Made by a program: the position numbers and the translations under genes. The notes beneath the pieces are model-generated. The model had not been told where the DNA came from. It saw nothing but the letters and a program-made list of their open reading frames with translations, and did not search any database. Positions 34,246 through 42,873 of a stretch of DNA of 64,000 bases are shown piece by piece; the first letter of the stretch is position 1, and every line of letters begins with the position of its first letter. The DNA comes from Micromonospora sp. MW-13 (GTDB lineage Bacteria; Actinomycetota; Actinomycetes; Mycobacteriales; Micromonosporaceae). The stretch spans positions 1 through 64,000 of the forward strand of contig NZ_QKKX01000078.1 of assembly GCF_003434305.1 (NCBI RefSeq), given 5' to 3'.

Positions 34246-34569
34246 GGGCCTTCTCCTCGTTGCTCGGGCGATGCCCGGCCAGTGGGGCGACATTGCGTTC
34301 CACGGCGAAGTGGGGCTGCTGTCGGTGCTGGCCGCAGCGATCTCCGACGGGGCTGCGGGGCGACACGGAAACGCCGACGACGGCGGTCGGGCAGCGATTC
34401 CGCTGGCCCATGATGGCATGTCGCCGCAGCTCCGGTGCTCTCCCAGATTGCCTACTGGGAAGGGTCCTGCGGTTGGGCCGGCGGCACGGTTCGACCGTAC
34501 TGGGTACTGGAAGAAGGCACTTTTCGCCGATAACCTGTGGTCAATTCACAGAGATGGATGAGGTACGTG
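34246..34569. other. divergent promoter region between two CMD-like genes
   Basis: About 324 bases with no credible gene. It includes the direct repeat gtactgg/gtactgg around 34498-34510 and an AT-richer stretch just before the right-hand gene. No convincing long palindrome was found. Confidence 0.4.
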
Positions 34570-35634
34570 ATGCCGGCAAGTGTGCTGCGACCGGTGCTGG
34601 GTGCGCTCGGGTTGACGCAGATCCGATACGTCGACGCGGTGCGTCGGGGGCGGGCGAGTGGCCTGGTGGCCGAGGTCTACAAGCAGGTGGAAAGGGACTT
34701 CGGCGTGCTCGCGCCGCCGGTGGCCCTGCACGCTCCGGCGCCCGAGGCGCTGGCCGCGGCGTGGATGCTGCTCCGGGAGACGCTGATCGTCCCCGGTGCC
34801 GCCCCACGGGCGGCCAAGGAGGCGGTGGCCACCGCGGTCTCGCTGGGCAACTCCTGCCCGTACTGCGCGACCATTCACAACAACGCGTTGGGCCTGCTCG
34901 GCGGGGCCGGCGCCGGCGGGTCCAGCCGACCCGACCCGGAGCGGGACGCCGGCGAGGCGGAGCTGGAGGGGATCGTCGCCTGGGCGATGCACGCCGACGG
35001 GCGGTCCCGGCCGGACCGGCCGCCGTTCCCCGCGGCCCAGACCCCGGAGCTGGCCGGGGTGGCGGTGCTGCTGCACTACCTCAACCGGGTGGTGAACGTG
35101 TTCCTGCGCGACGTGCCGCTACCGCCCGGGGTGCCGGAGGTCGCGCTGCCCATGGTGCTGCGGGTGCTGGGCTGGGCCATGATGAGCGCGTCGCGGCGCC
35201 CGCACGAGCCGGGCCGGTCCCTGGACCTGCTGCCGGCGGCGCCGCTGCCGGCGGACCTGTCCTGGGCGGCCGGCAACCCGGCGGTCGCGGAGGCCTTTGG
35301 TCGGGCCTGCGCCGCGATCGACGAGGCCGGCCGTCGCTCGGTGCCCGAGGCGGTCCGTGACCTGGTGCTGGTCAACCTGGTCGGCTGGCGTGGCGGTCCG
35401 CGGGGGATCAGCCGGGCCTGGGTGGAGGATCTCGTCGGGGGGCTGTCCGAGCGGCAGCGGCCCGTCGGTCGGCTGGCCCTGCTGGTCGCCTTCGCCTCCT
35501 ACCAGGTGGATCCGGGGGTCGTGCGCGGCTGCCGGCTGGTCGGCGCGGACGACCGGACGCTGGTCGAGATCTCCTCCTGGGCGGCGATGGCGGCGGCCCG
35601 GTGGCTGGGTGGCCAGCTCCCGGTCTCGCACTGA
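34570..35634 (+). CDS. large CMD/AhpD-like protein with CPYC motif
   Basis: A 354-residue helical protein. Residues about 75-115 contain a CMD-type core (AVSLGNSCPYCATIHNNAL) with the redox C-x-x-C...H pattern. The rest, including a second helical half (residues 200-350), suggests an internally duplicated CMD fold in which the second half lacks the cysteines. It is longer than typical AhpD proteins (about 180 residues). I do not know its substrate. ATG at 34570 has GAGG seven bases upstream; ATG at 34558 would add four residues. Confidence 0.65.
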   Translation: MPASVLRPVLGALGLTQIRYVDAVRRGRASGLVAEVYKQVERDFGVLAPPVALHAPAPEALAAAWMLLRETLIVPGAAPRAAKEAVATAVSLGNSCPYCATIHNNALGLLGGAGAGGSSRPDPERDAGEAELEGIVAWAMHADGRSRPDRPPFPAAQTPELAGVAVLLHYLNRVVNVFLRDVPLPPGVPEVALPMVLRVLGWAMMSASRRPHEPGRSLDLLPAAPLPADLSWAAGNPAVAEAFGRACAAIDEAGRRSVPEAVRDLVLVNLVGWRGGPRGISRAWVEDLVGGLSERQRPVGRLALLVAFASYQVDPGVVRGCRLVGADDRTLVEISSWAAMAAARWLGGQLPVSH

Positions 35635-36055
35635 TCATGTCCGGACACGACGCGCATCGTCGAACAATTCGGATAATCGCTGCGACTGTCAGATTAAGTT
35701 GCGTCGCTGCGAGTGAGAACATCGAAAGCTACCGTACTTATTGATCTCCATGCATGGTATCGTCCTAACCCATCCGGACCACTTAGGACACTCACAGTAA
35801 GCGCGGTTCGAGAGGTTTCGGTCCGCACTTACGCTACCCGACCACACCGGTGAACTGGTCATTCTTCACAGTTTTCGCGGGGCGGTCGAACACCTGTTCC
35901 GCTACGGTGCGACGACGGTGTCGTGGCGATCTGGACAGGATCTCGTCGCCGGCCGTGGGGGCGACCCCGCAGCCGGCGACCCGGCGCGCAGGTACGTCGT
36001 GCCAGGTTGCGGCCGGAGTGTCTCCAACGTGTTCACCGAATGGAGTTGATTCGCC
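35635..36055. other. 421-base upstream region of the AraC-type gene
   Basis: Noticeably AT-richer than its neighbours and without a credible gene, so probably a regulatory region. It includes a perfect ten-base palindrome ccatgcatgg (35748-35757) and an interrupted inverted repeat at 35762-35789. Confidence 0.45.
35762..35789. promoter_or_regulatory. inverted repeat upstream of the AraC-type regulator
   Basis: GTCCTAA (35762-35768) and TTAGGAC (35783-35789) are perfect inverted arms 21 bases apart centre to centre, i.e. two helical turns, a geometry suited to a dimer on one DNA face. It lies about 270 bases upstream of the AraC-type gene. Confidence 0.45.
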
Positions 36056-36868
36056 GTGCACAACGCCGTCGAAAGAGCCATCTCGATCATGTGGGATCGT
36101 TACCACGAACCACTGTCGCTCGATACCATGGCCGATTCCGCCTTTCTCAGCCGCTTTTACTTCTCCCGGCTGTTCCGGTCGAAGACGGGCACTTCGCCTG
36201 GCCGCTTCCTGACCGCGATCCGGCTCTACAAGGCCAAGAACCTGCTGCTCGAGACGGACATGAGCGTCACCGACATCGCCTACGCGGTCGGCTACAACAG
36301 TCTGGGCACCTTCATCAGCCGGTTCACCCGCAGCGTGGGCATCTCGCCGGCCCGCTACCGCTGGCTGGCCGAGCACGGCATCCCGCAGCTGGCCCGCACC
36401 CGGACCCCCGGCCCGCGCCGCCGGGCCAGCATCTCCGGACGCCTCGCCCTGCCCCCGGTCGACGTGCCGGTGAAGGTGTACGTCGGCGTCTTCGACAGCC
36501 CGATCGTGCAGGGCCTGCCGGCCTCCTGCGACATCCTGGAGGCCTCCGGCGAGTACGTGTTGCGCGATGTGCCGGAGGGGGAGTGGTACCTGCGGGCCGC
36601 AGCGATCGCGCTCGACGACATCGCGGCCCGGCCGTCCATGCGCCGGCCCCTGGCGGTCGGCTCGCACGACGCGCTCACCGTCACCGCCGGTGTCGACCTC
36701 ACGGTGGATCTCGATCTGCACCACACCGGGGTGTTCGACCTGCCCATCCTGATCGCGCTGCCCGAACTGGACAGCAACGCCCCCGGCAGCCGGACCCGGC
36801 ACGGCTTCGCCCGCACCGACCGGCGCACCGGCCGGCCGTCGCGGATGCTGCACGGGGCCAAGTCGTGA
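36056..36868 (+). CDS. AraC-family regulator with N-terminal HTH
   Basis: A 270-residue regulator. Two helix-turn-helix units occupy residues 1-105: DTMADSAFLSRFYFSRLFRSKTGTSP and VTDIAYAVGYNSLGTFISRFTRSVGISPARYR, the AraC signature. The DNA-binding part is therefore N-terminal, reversed from the usual AraC order. Residues about 120-245 look like a beta-rich carboxypeptidase-regulatory-like domain, perhaps a ligand sensor. Starts at GTG with GGAG ten bases upstream. Its location just before the enediyne core genes suggests pathway regulation, which is inference. Confidence 0.82.
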   Translation: MHNAVERAISIMWDRYHEPLSLDTMADSAFLSRFYFSRLFRSKTGTSPGRFLTAIRLYKAKNLLLETDMSVTDIAYAVGYNSLGTFISRFTRSVGISPARYRWLAEHGIPQLARTRTPGPRRRASISGRLALPPVDVPVKVYVGVFDSPIVQGLPASCDILEASGEYVLRDVPEGEWYLRAAAIALDDIAARPSMRRPLAVGSHDALTVTAGVDLTVDLDLHHTGVFDLPILIALPELDSNAPGSRTRHGFARTDRRTGRPSRMLHGAKS

Positions 36869-37092
36869 CGGCAGCCCTCGGGCGGTCGCGACCCCGGACC
36901 CCGGGCCGGGGCCCGGCGCCGCAACGCGGTCACGGGCCCGGTGGCACCGCCGCCATCGGGGGATGAGGACGCGGGCCGCGCGGGACCCGGCAACGCGTCC
37001 AGGAAGACCTCCCCGGGGGAGGGGAGCAGGCCGGTGGGACGGGGGCACCGGCCGGCCGGGCCGCCGACCGGTGCGCACGGCGGAACCGGCGT

Positions 37093-37794
37093 TCAGCGTG
37101 CGGGTTCGGCGACGGCCGACTCCGGCACCCGGAAGGGACCCCAGGTGAACGCCGGCAGCCAGCGCCCCGGATCCGCGCTCCACCGCAGCGACCGGATCTG
37201 CGCCGTGGTGCGGCGACCGGCCAGCGACAGATAGACCTCGTGCCACGGGCCGGACATCGTGGCCACCGGCACGCCCGTTCCCGCCACGTGCCGCCCGTGC
37301 TCGGTCTCGACCGTCAGCGGCGGCAGGCCGTGGCCGTCGAGCGAGGCGGAGAGCCCCGTCAGCAGGACACCCGAGGCCACCGGCAGCGCCGAGTGGTCGA
37401 CCGGCGGCGGCACGCCCAGCGCCTGACGCAGGTCCAGCTCGTGGGTGAACGCGTCCATCACCAGGATGTTCCGGTCCATCGAGCCCGGTCCGGCGAGGAA
37501 CTCCTCCACCGGCCCGCTCAGCCGCTCCCACTCGTCGAGCAGCTCCGGCAGTCCGCCGTCGGGCACCGGGCCGGGGGTGGACCCGGTGACCCGGCCGTGC
37601 ACCCGCGCGCAGATCTCCACCAGGTGCGCGACGAGGTCCCGGACAGTCCATCCCGGACAGTGGGCCACCGGCTCCGCGCCGACCCCGGGCGGCCCCTGGG
37701 CCAGCAGGGCCGCCGTGGCCTCGCGGACCTGGCGGTAGGCCGCGACGGCGCGGACCTCGGACGGGCGGGCGGGGTGCGGTTCTGCGACGGTCAT
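37093..37794 (-). CDS. mycothiol-dependent maleylpyruvate-isomerase-like protein
   Basis: A 233-residue protein of the MDMPI/DinB four-helix family. The N-terminal CPGWTVRDLVAHLVEI matches the metal-binding and fold signature (WTVRDLVAHL), with later His residues (AFTHELDLRQALG) completing the site. Family members act with mycothiol, the main actinobacterial thiol, as isomerases or S-transferases. Its ATG overlaps the stop of the upstream reductase gene (ATGA), so they are coupled. A role in thiol chemistry of a reactive enediyne intermediate is possible but speculative. Confidence 0.78.
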   Translation of the reverse strand: MTVAEPHPARPSEVRAVAAYRQVREATAALLAQGPPGVGAEPVAHCPGWTVRDLVAHLVEICARVHGRVTGSTPGPVPDGGLPELLDEWERLSGPVEEFLAGPGSMDRNILVMDAFTHELDLRQALGVPPPVDHSALPVASGVLLTGLSASLDGHGLPPLTVETEHGRHVAGTGVPVATMSGPWHEVYLSLAGRRTTAQIRSLRWSADPGRWLPAFTWGPFRVPESAVAEPAR

Positions 37795-38882
37795 GGTCGT
37801 GCCTCCTCCCGCGGCGCTGCCGCGGCTCGGACGGATCCCGCCGCGGGCGCGGCGGGCTCGACAGGTACGGCGGCCCGGCCGGCCTGCGCCGCCGTGAGCC
37901 GCCCCGTACGGTGCAGCCAGCGCACGGTGTCGGCGATCGTCTCGACGACCGGCCGGGGCTCGGGCCCCGCCGACCGGGCCGCCTCCTCCGGGCGGGCGTC
38001 GCAGGCGCAGACGTAGCAGGCGCCGTACTCGGCCGGGATGTGCCACGGCCACACCCGCTGCACCACGTCGGTGGCGTAGGCGAAGGGCAGCATCGCCCGG
38101 GCCGGCAGGAACAGCGTGGGCAGCCGGCGGCCGGTCACCTCGCGCACGGCCCGGACGTAGTCGCGGGTGCGCAGGTAACGGCCCGGGCCGAGGTGCCGGT
38201 CGCCGGGCTCGGCCGGGCCGGTGGCCAGCTTCGCGAGCAGCGTGGCCGTGTCCCGGACGTCGCCGACCGGGAAGCCGCCGGTGGGCCACATCGGCATCAG
38301 GCCGCGCAGCACGTTGCGCAGCCGCGCGTTCTGGTCGCCGAGCTTCGGGTCGTCCGGGCCCAGCAGAGCCGGCGGGTAGCTGATCACCACCGGGTCGCCG
38401 TGCGCCTGGTGCCGCCGGGCGACCCGCTCCGCGGCAGCCTTGCTCGCCAGGTACGTCTCCCGGGCCGTGCTCGGCGGCGACTGCGGGCCCACCGTTCCGG
38501 CCGGGGACGGCAGCAACGCGCCGAACGTCGACACGTGCACCGACCGCCCCACCCCGAGCCGGCGGGCCGCCGCCAGCACCACCTCCGTGCCGCGCACGTT
38601 GGTGCGCCGGGTGGCCTCGTGCCACCGGCTGTCGAAGGAGTAGACCGAGGCGGCGTGCACCAGCGCGTCGACCCCGCGGACGGCCCGGGCCACCGCCGTC
38701 TCGTCGGTGACGTCGCCGTCCGCGACCTGCACCGCGTCGCTCGGCACGGACAGCGGCGACAGGGCCGGGTCGACCCGGTCGGGGTCGCGGGCCAGTACCC
38801 GCACCCTGTGTCCGGCCGCGGCGAGTGCCGCGACCGTGTGCGCGCCGACGAAGCCCGTACCGCCCGTCACGAGTACCAACAT
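37791..38882 (-). CDS. extended SDR (NAD-dependent epimerase/reductase family)
   Basis: A 363-residue extended short-chain dehydrogenase. TGGTGFVGAHTVAAL binds NAD(P); the active site has STFGAL (Ser) and ETYLASKAAAERV (Y-x-x-x-K). It resembles 3-beta-hydroxysteroid dehydrogenase/dihydroflavonol reductase-type proteins more than sugar epimerases. The C-terminal 60 residues are Ala/Pro-rich and probably disordered. It is divergent from unbL, 234 bases apart, and coupled by a four-base overlap to the MDMPI-like gene. Likely a pathway reductase; substrate unknown. Confidence 0.8.
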   Translation of the reverse strand: MLVLVTGGTGFVGAHTVAALAAAGHRVRVLARDPDRVDPALSPLSVPSDAVQVADGDVTDETAVARAVRGVDALVHAASVYSFDSRWHEATRRTNVRGTEVVLAAARRLGVGRSVHVSTFGALLPSPAGTVGPQSPPSTARETYLASKAAAERVARRHQAHGDPVVISYPPALLGPDDPKLGDQNARLRNVLRGLMPMWPTGGFPVGDVRDTATLLAKLATGPAEPGDRHLGPGRYLRTRDYVRAVREVTGRRLPTLFLPARAMLPFAYATDVVQRVWPWHIPAEYGACYVCACDARPEEAARSAGPEPRPVVETIADTVRWLHRTGRLTAAQAGRAAVPVEPAAPAAGSVRAAAAPREEARP

Positions 38883-39116
38883 CGCGAGCTCCTCTCCGCC
38901 CGCGACCGGCGCGGGACGCGCGGCGCGCCGCGGCTGCCAGGCATGGCGGGCGGCTCGATCGTGCCCCCGCCTTCAGGCGGCGAACTACTCCCAGCGTGCC
39001 GTCGTCCCGGCCGTTGCGCCGCAGGTCAGAGGGCAATCGGGAAGTGGTGTCGGACGCCGGACGGCCGGGAGGATTGGGCAGTTGGATCGTCAATCCTGGA
39101 TGAATGGGAGCAGCAG

Positions 39117-40103
39117 GTGGCCGGCACCATCAGGGCGCTCAGGCGCCGCGTCCTCACCCCCGACGTCTCGGAGACCCTCGTCTCCACCCGGGGGTTCCAC
39201 GACAAGGGGCCGGAGGCCCGCACCATCCTGGAGACGGTCGGGTCGTCGTTCCTGGCCGGGCTCTCCTCGGCAGCCGGCGCCCGCCGGGTGACCGACGTCG
39301 ACACCGAGCTCGCCGAGCTGCCCACTCGGTTCCAGGGGTTCGCCTACGAGGGCGTGGCCATGGGCTTCGCGCTGGTCGACGCGCTGACCCCGGGCACCCC
39401 CCGGCGCAGCGCCGAGTTCCTCGCCGGCACCGGCGACCGGCACGTCTACATGGCGTACGTCGGGATCGGCTGGGCGCTCGCCCGACTACCGAAGTTCCTG
39501 TGGCGCCGGGCCCTGGCCGCCGCCACCGACCCCTTGCTGCGCTGGCTCGTACACGACGGCTACGGCTTCCACCAGGCGTACTTCCACACCGACGCGTACG
39601 TGCACGGCCGGCGCGCGGTGACCGACTTCCCGTGGCCGGCCGAGGGCCCCGTCTCGTACGCCGCCCGCGCCATCGACCAGGGCATCGGCCGGGCCACCTG
39701 GTTCGTCGCCGGGTGCGACCCGACGGTCGCCGCCGACCTCATCGACCGGTTCGCGCCGGCGCGGCACCAGGACCTCTACAGCGGCGCCGGCCTCGCGGCC
39801 ACGTACGCGGGCGGCTGCACCGAGGACGAGCTGCGGCTGTTCGTGACCCGGGCGGGCGAGCACGCCCCGTTCGTCGCCCAGGCCTCCGCGTTCGCGGCGC
39901 AGGCCCGGATCCGGGCCGGGCTGCTGGTGCCGCACACGGAGTTGGCGGCCCGGGTGTTCTGCCGGACCTCCGCCGCCGAGGCGGGCCGGATCACCGACGA
40001 GCTGATCCCCGCCGGACCGGCGGCAGACGGCCTGCCCGCGTACGAGGTGTGGCGGCGCGCCGTGGCCGAGCGGTTCCGGGTCGGCGCGAGGGTGCAGCCG
40101 TGA
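39117..40103 (+). CDS. unbL: enediyne-associated DUF1702/UnbL protein
   Basis: A 328-residue DUF1702 protein, the UnbL member of the conserved enediyne cassette. Recognisable features are RGFHDKGPEARTILE, GFAYEGVAMGFALVDAL, GIGWALARLP, HDGYGFHQAYFHTDAYVHG and WFVAGCDP. The protein is required or conserved in enediyne core formation, but its chemistry is unknown. The frame stays open far upstream, so the start was chosen as GTG 39117, with GGGAG seven bases before it and length equal to the family norm. It overlaps the P450 gene by four bases (GTGA). Unlike the usual arrangement it is not next to unbV/unbU but on the opposite strand. Confidence 0.82.
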   Translation: MAGTIRALRRRVLTPDVSETLVSTRGFHDKGPEARTILETVGSSFLAGLSSAAGARRVTDVDTELAELPTRFQGFAYEGVAMGFALVDALTPGTPRRSAEFLAGTGDRHVYMAYVGIGWALARLPKFLWRRALAAATDPLLRWLVHDGYGFHQAYFHTDAYVHGRRAVTDFPWPAEGPVSYAARAIDQGIGRATWFVAGCDPTVAADLIDRFAPARHQDLYSGAGLAATYAGGCTEDELRLFVTRAGEHAPFVAQASAFAAQARIRAGLLVPHTELAARVFCRTSAAEAGRITDELIPAGPAADGLPAYEVWRRAVAERFRVGARVQP

Positions 40104-41467
40104 CCGCCGTCGCCGACCGGGGCCGGCTGCGCCCGCCGGGGCCGTCGCCCTGGACGGCGCCGATGCTGCTCGGGCGGATGGCCCGCAACCGGCTCGACGT
40201 CATGCGGGCGGTCTCCGCCCGGCACGGCGACGCGGTCCGGCTGCCCCTGGGACCGAAGACGCTCTACTTCTTCAACCACCCCGACCACGCCAAGCACGTG
40301 CTGGCCGAGAACCCCGGCAACTACCACAAGGGCATCGGGCTGGTGCACGCCCGCCGTACCCTCGGCGACGGCCTGCTGACCAGCGAGGGCGAGCTGTGGA
40401 CCAAGCAGCGCAAGGTGATCCAGCCGGTGTTCCAGGCGCGCCGCATCGCCCGGCAGGCCGACGCGGTCGCCGAGGAGGCGGTGCGGATGGCCGACCGGCT
40501 CCAGCGCATGGTCGGCGGCGGCCCGGTCGACATCCGGCACGAGATGACCGAGTTGACCCTCGGCGTGCTGGGCCGGACGCTGCTCGACGCCGACCTCGGC
40601 GAGTTCGGCGGGATCGGCGAGGCGTTCGAGGCGGTACAGGACCAGGCGATCTTCGAGATGATGTCGCTGAGCACCGTGCCGACCTGGGTGCCGTTGCCCC
40701 GGCAGCTACGCTTCCGCCGGGCCCGCGCCGAGCTACAGGAGATCGTCGACCGGCTGGTGGCGCACCGGCGGGCGCAGCCCGGCGGCACCGAGGGCCGCGA
40801 CGACGTGGTGTCCCGCCTGATCGAGTCGACCAGCCGGGAGACCGACCCGCAGGTGGCCCGGCAGCGGATGCGCGACGAGCTGGTCACCCTGCTGCTGGCC
40901 GGGCACGAGACCACCGCCAGCACCCTCACCTGGGCCTTCTACCTGCTCGACCAGCACCACGAGGTGTGGGAACGGATGCACGCCGAGGCCGTCGAGGTGC
41001 TCGGCGACCGGAACCCGGTGTACGAGGACCTGCACCGGCTGCGGTACACCGCGATGGTGGTCGACGAGGTGATGCGGCTGTACCCGCCCGTGTGGCTGCT
41101 GCCGCGCGTCGCCCAGGGCGACGACACCGTCGGCGGGTGGCACGTGCCCGCCGGCGCCGACCTGGTGCTGTGCCCGTACACCCTGCACCGGCACCCGGAG
41201 TTCTGGCCCGATCCGGACCGCTTCGACCCGCTGCGGTTCGACCCGGACCGGCGTACCGACCGACCGCGGTACGCCTTCATCCCGTTCGGCGCCGGCCCGC
41301 GCTTCTGTGTCGGCAACAACCTCGGGCTGATGGAGGCGGTGTTCGTCCTCGCCTGCGTGGCCCGCCAGCTACGCCTGTCGCTGAGCCCCGGGTACCCGGT
41401 GGTGCCGGAGCCGATGCTGACCCTGCGGGTGCGGGGCGGCCTGCCGATGCACGTCCACGAGGCCTGA
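40100..41467 (+). CDS. cytochrome P450
   Basis: A 455-residue P450 with all landmarks: I-helix AGHETT (267-272), E-x-x-R at E323-R326, PERF-like DPLRFDP and heme loop FGAGPRFCVG with the thiolate Cys403. Length and the LWTKQRKVIQPVF segment resemble CYP102/CYP110/CYP4-like class E enzymes rather than short bacterial CYP107 types. No redox domain is fused, so ferredoxin and reductase must come from elsewhere. Translational coupling to unbL suggests it oxidises the enediyne core. Followed by a strong stem-loop. Confidence 0.9.
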   Translation: MTAVADRGRLRPPGPSPWTAPMLLGRMARNRLDVMRAVSARHGDAVRLPLGPKTLYFFNHPDHAKHVLAENPGNYHKGIGLVHARRTLGDGLLTSEGELWTKQRKVIQPVFQARRIARQADAVAEEAVRMADRLQRMVGGGPVDIRHEMTELTLGVLGRTLLDADLGEFGGIGEAFEAVQDQAIFEMMSLSTVPTWVPLPRQLRFRRARAELQEIVDRLVAHRRAQPGGTEGRDDVVSRLIESTSRETDPQVARQRMRDELVTLLLAGHETTASTLTWAFYLLDQHHEVWERMHAEAVEVLGDRNPVYEDLHRLRYTAMVVDEVMRLYPPVWLLPRVAQGDDTVGGWHVPAGADLVLCPYTLHRHPEFWPDPDRFDPLRFDPDRRTDRPRYAFIPFGAGPRFCVGNNLGLMEAVFVLACVARQLRLSLSPGYPVVPEPMLTLRVRGGLPMHVHEA

Positions 41468-41487
41468 CCCGTCCGATCCGTCGATCC

Positions 41488-41520
41488 AGGCGCAACCGGT
41501 GCTTTCCGCCGGTTGCGCCT
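41488..41520. terminator. stem-loop terminator after the P450 gene
   Basis: A perfect 12-base inverted repeat (41488-41499 with 41509-41520) and a nine-base loop, 20 bases after the stop codon, between convergent transcription units. Confidence 0.68.
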
Positions 41521-41855
41521 CGTCGTGTCCGGCCGGGGGCCGGCCTGTCCGGCCCGGGCCGCCGCCGGCGGTGCGTCGCCACGGCCGGTCCGCGGCCCCC
41601 GGGGTCGTCCGGCCGGCCGGGCCCGGCGTTCGCCGCCGGCCGGGCCCGGGGTTCGCCGCCGGGCTGGCGCGCCGCGAGGCCGGCTCCGGGCGTTCCGCCC
41701 GCGCCGGCCCTGGTGGTTCCCGCACCGGGCGGCGGCCCGCGGCGGCCCTGGTGCTCCCCGCGCCCGGCCCGCACGGCGACGGCCGGGTCGACCACGCGGG
41801 GTGCGTGGCCGCCCGGCCGTCGGTGGTCGGCCCGGTGGGCGCCGGGCCGACCCGG
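41521..41855. other. GC-extreme convergent intergenic region with imperfect direct repeats
   Basis: Extremely GC-rich (well above the window average) and without a credible gene. Around 41610-41660 an approximately 23-base segment with ggccgggcccgg and gttcgccgcc is repeated with a mismatch. This probably separates two converging operons. Confidence 0.45.
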
Positions 41856-42395
41856 TCAGCCCTTGCCGACCTCGCAGAACCGGCCGCCGTGGAACAGCAG
41901 GGCGTCGCTGCTCTCCCCACGGCCGGTGGCGAGCACCGAGCCGAGGAAGATGGAGTGGTCGCCGCCGTCGTACACCGCCGCCAGCTTGCACTCCACCCAG
42001 GCCAGGTTCCCGGCCACGATCGGCGCGCCGGTGTGCGGGCCCGGCTCGCACCGCACCGTCTCGAACTCCCGCTCGTCGCGGGGCCTGCTGGAGCTGGCGA
42101 AGTACCGCGCCAGCCCCTCCTGGTCGGCGGCCAGGATGGACACCGCGAAGGTGCCCTGGGCCAGGACGGTGTCGTGCATGACGGCGTTGCGCTTCACGCA
42201 CACCAGGACCATCGCCGGGTCCAGCGACACCGAGGTGAACGCGTTCGCGGTCATGCCGTGCGGCAGGTCCCGGCCCGACGTCACCACCGTCACGCCGGTG
42301 GCGAACATCCCCATCACCGTCCGCAGCTCGGCGTGGTTGGCCGCGGCGGGCACCGTCGCCGGTCCGGCGGTCGGTCGCTGGTCCGCTCTGGTCAC
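41856..42395 (-). CDS. flavin reductase (SgcE6-like)
   Basis: A 179-residue flavin reductase-like split barrel. ELRTVMGMFATGVTVVTS and GMTANAFTSVSLDPAMVLVCV form the flavin site of the short-chain flavin reductase family; a GDHSIFLG segment follows near the end. It should supply reduced FAD or FMN to two-component monooxygenases; known enediyne clusters carry such a reductase (SgcE6 for the SgcC hydroxylase). Here its partners could be the paralogous acyl-CoA-dehydrogenase-like enzymes at 17134 and 60447. GTG start three bases after the thioesterase stop; last gene of the PKS operon. Confidence 0.85.
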   Translation of the reverse strand: MTRADQRPTAGPATVPAAANHAELRTVMGMFATGVTVVTSGRDLPHGMTANAFTSVSLDPAMVLVCVKRNAVMHDTVLAQGTFAVSILAADQEGLARYFASSSRPRDEREFETVRCEPGPHTGAPIVAGNLAWVECKLAAVYDGGDHSIFLGSVLATGRGESSDALLFHGGRFCEVGKG

Positions 42396-42398
42396 GGC

Positions 42399-42872
42399 TC
42401 AGCCCTCCCCGACGCCTTCGAGCACCTTCCGGCCACCAGCCGTGGGGGCCACCGCGTAGCGCGACAGGGCCGCGCGCAGCGTGTCCGGCACCCGGGTCGG
42501 CCGGGTGTCGGTGTTCGGGCCGCGCATGCACGCGATCCGCTGCCGGCCCCGGGCCACCAGCTCCTCGAAGCCGTCACGCAGCCGCACGTAGTCGAACGCG
42601 AAGCCGATCTGGGTCTGGGTGAGGTCCTCCAGCCGCATCCGGATCGACAACTCGTCGAACGCGGTGATCTCGGTGAAGAACTCGCACTCGCACTTGAGCG
42701 TGAACAGCTTCAGGTCGTCGCGGATGTCCGCCAGGACCTCCGGCGCCTGGTCCCGCAGGAACATCTCCCGGCACCGGCCCTGCCAGCGCATGTAGTTGAC
42801 GTAGTAGACGTTCCCGACGAGGTTGGTCTCCTCGAAACCCACCAGGTGCCGGTACTCGTAGTACGACTCCAT
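42399..42872 (-). CDS. enediyne thioesterase (E10/TEBC type)
   Basis: A 157-residue hot-dog-fold thioesterase. The N-terminal YYEYRHLVGFEETNLVGNVYYVNYMRWQG is the hallmark of the enediyne thioesterase subgroup, related to 4-hydroxybenzoyl-CoA thioesterases, with Asn in place of the usual catalytic Asp. It releases the polyene made by the PKS (in model systems 1,3,5,7,9,11,13-pentadecaheptaene or related products). It starts one base after the PKS stop with GGAGG upstream inside the PKS end, consistent with coupled expression. Confidence 0.9.
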   Translation of the reverse strand: MESYYEYRHLVGFEETNLVGNVYYVNYMRWQGRCREMFLRDQAPEVLADIRDDLKLFTLKCECEFFTEITAFDELSIRMRLEDLTQTQIGFAFDYVRLRDGFEELVARGRQRIACMRGPNTDTRPTRVPDTLRAALSRYAVAPTAGGRKVLEGVGEG

Positions 42873-42873
42873 C

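Noticed and set aside
36869..37092. Possible small gene after the AraC-type regulator.
   Set aside because: Only low-complexity GC-rich frames; no start or domain evidence.
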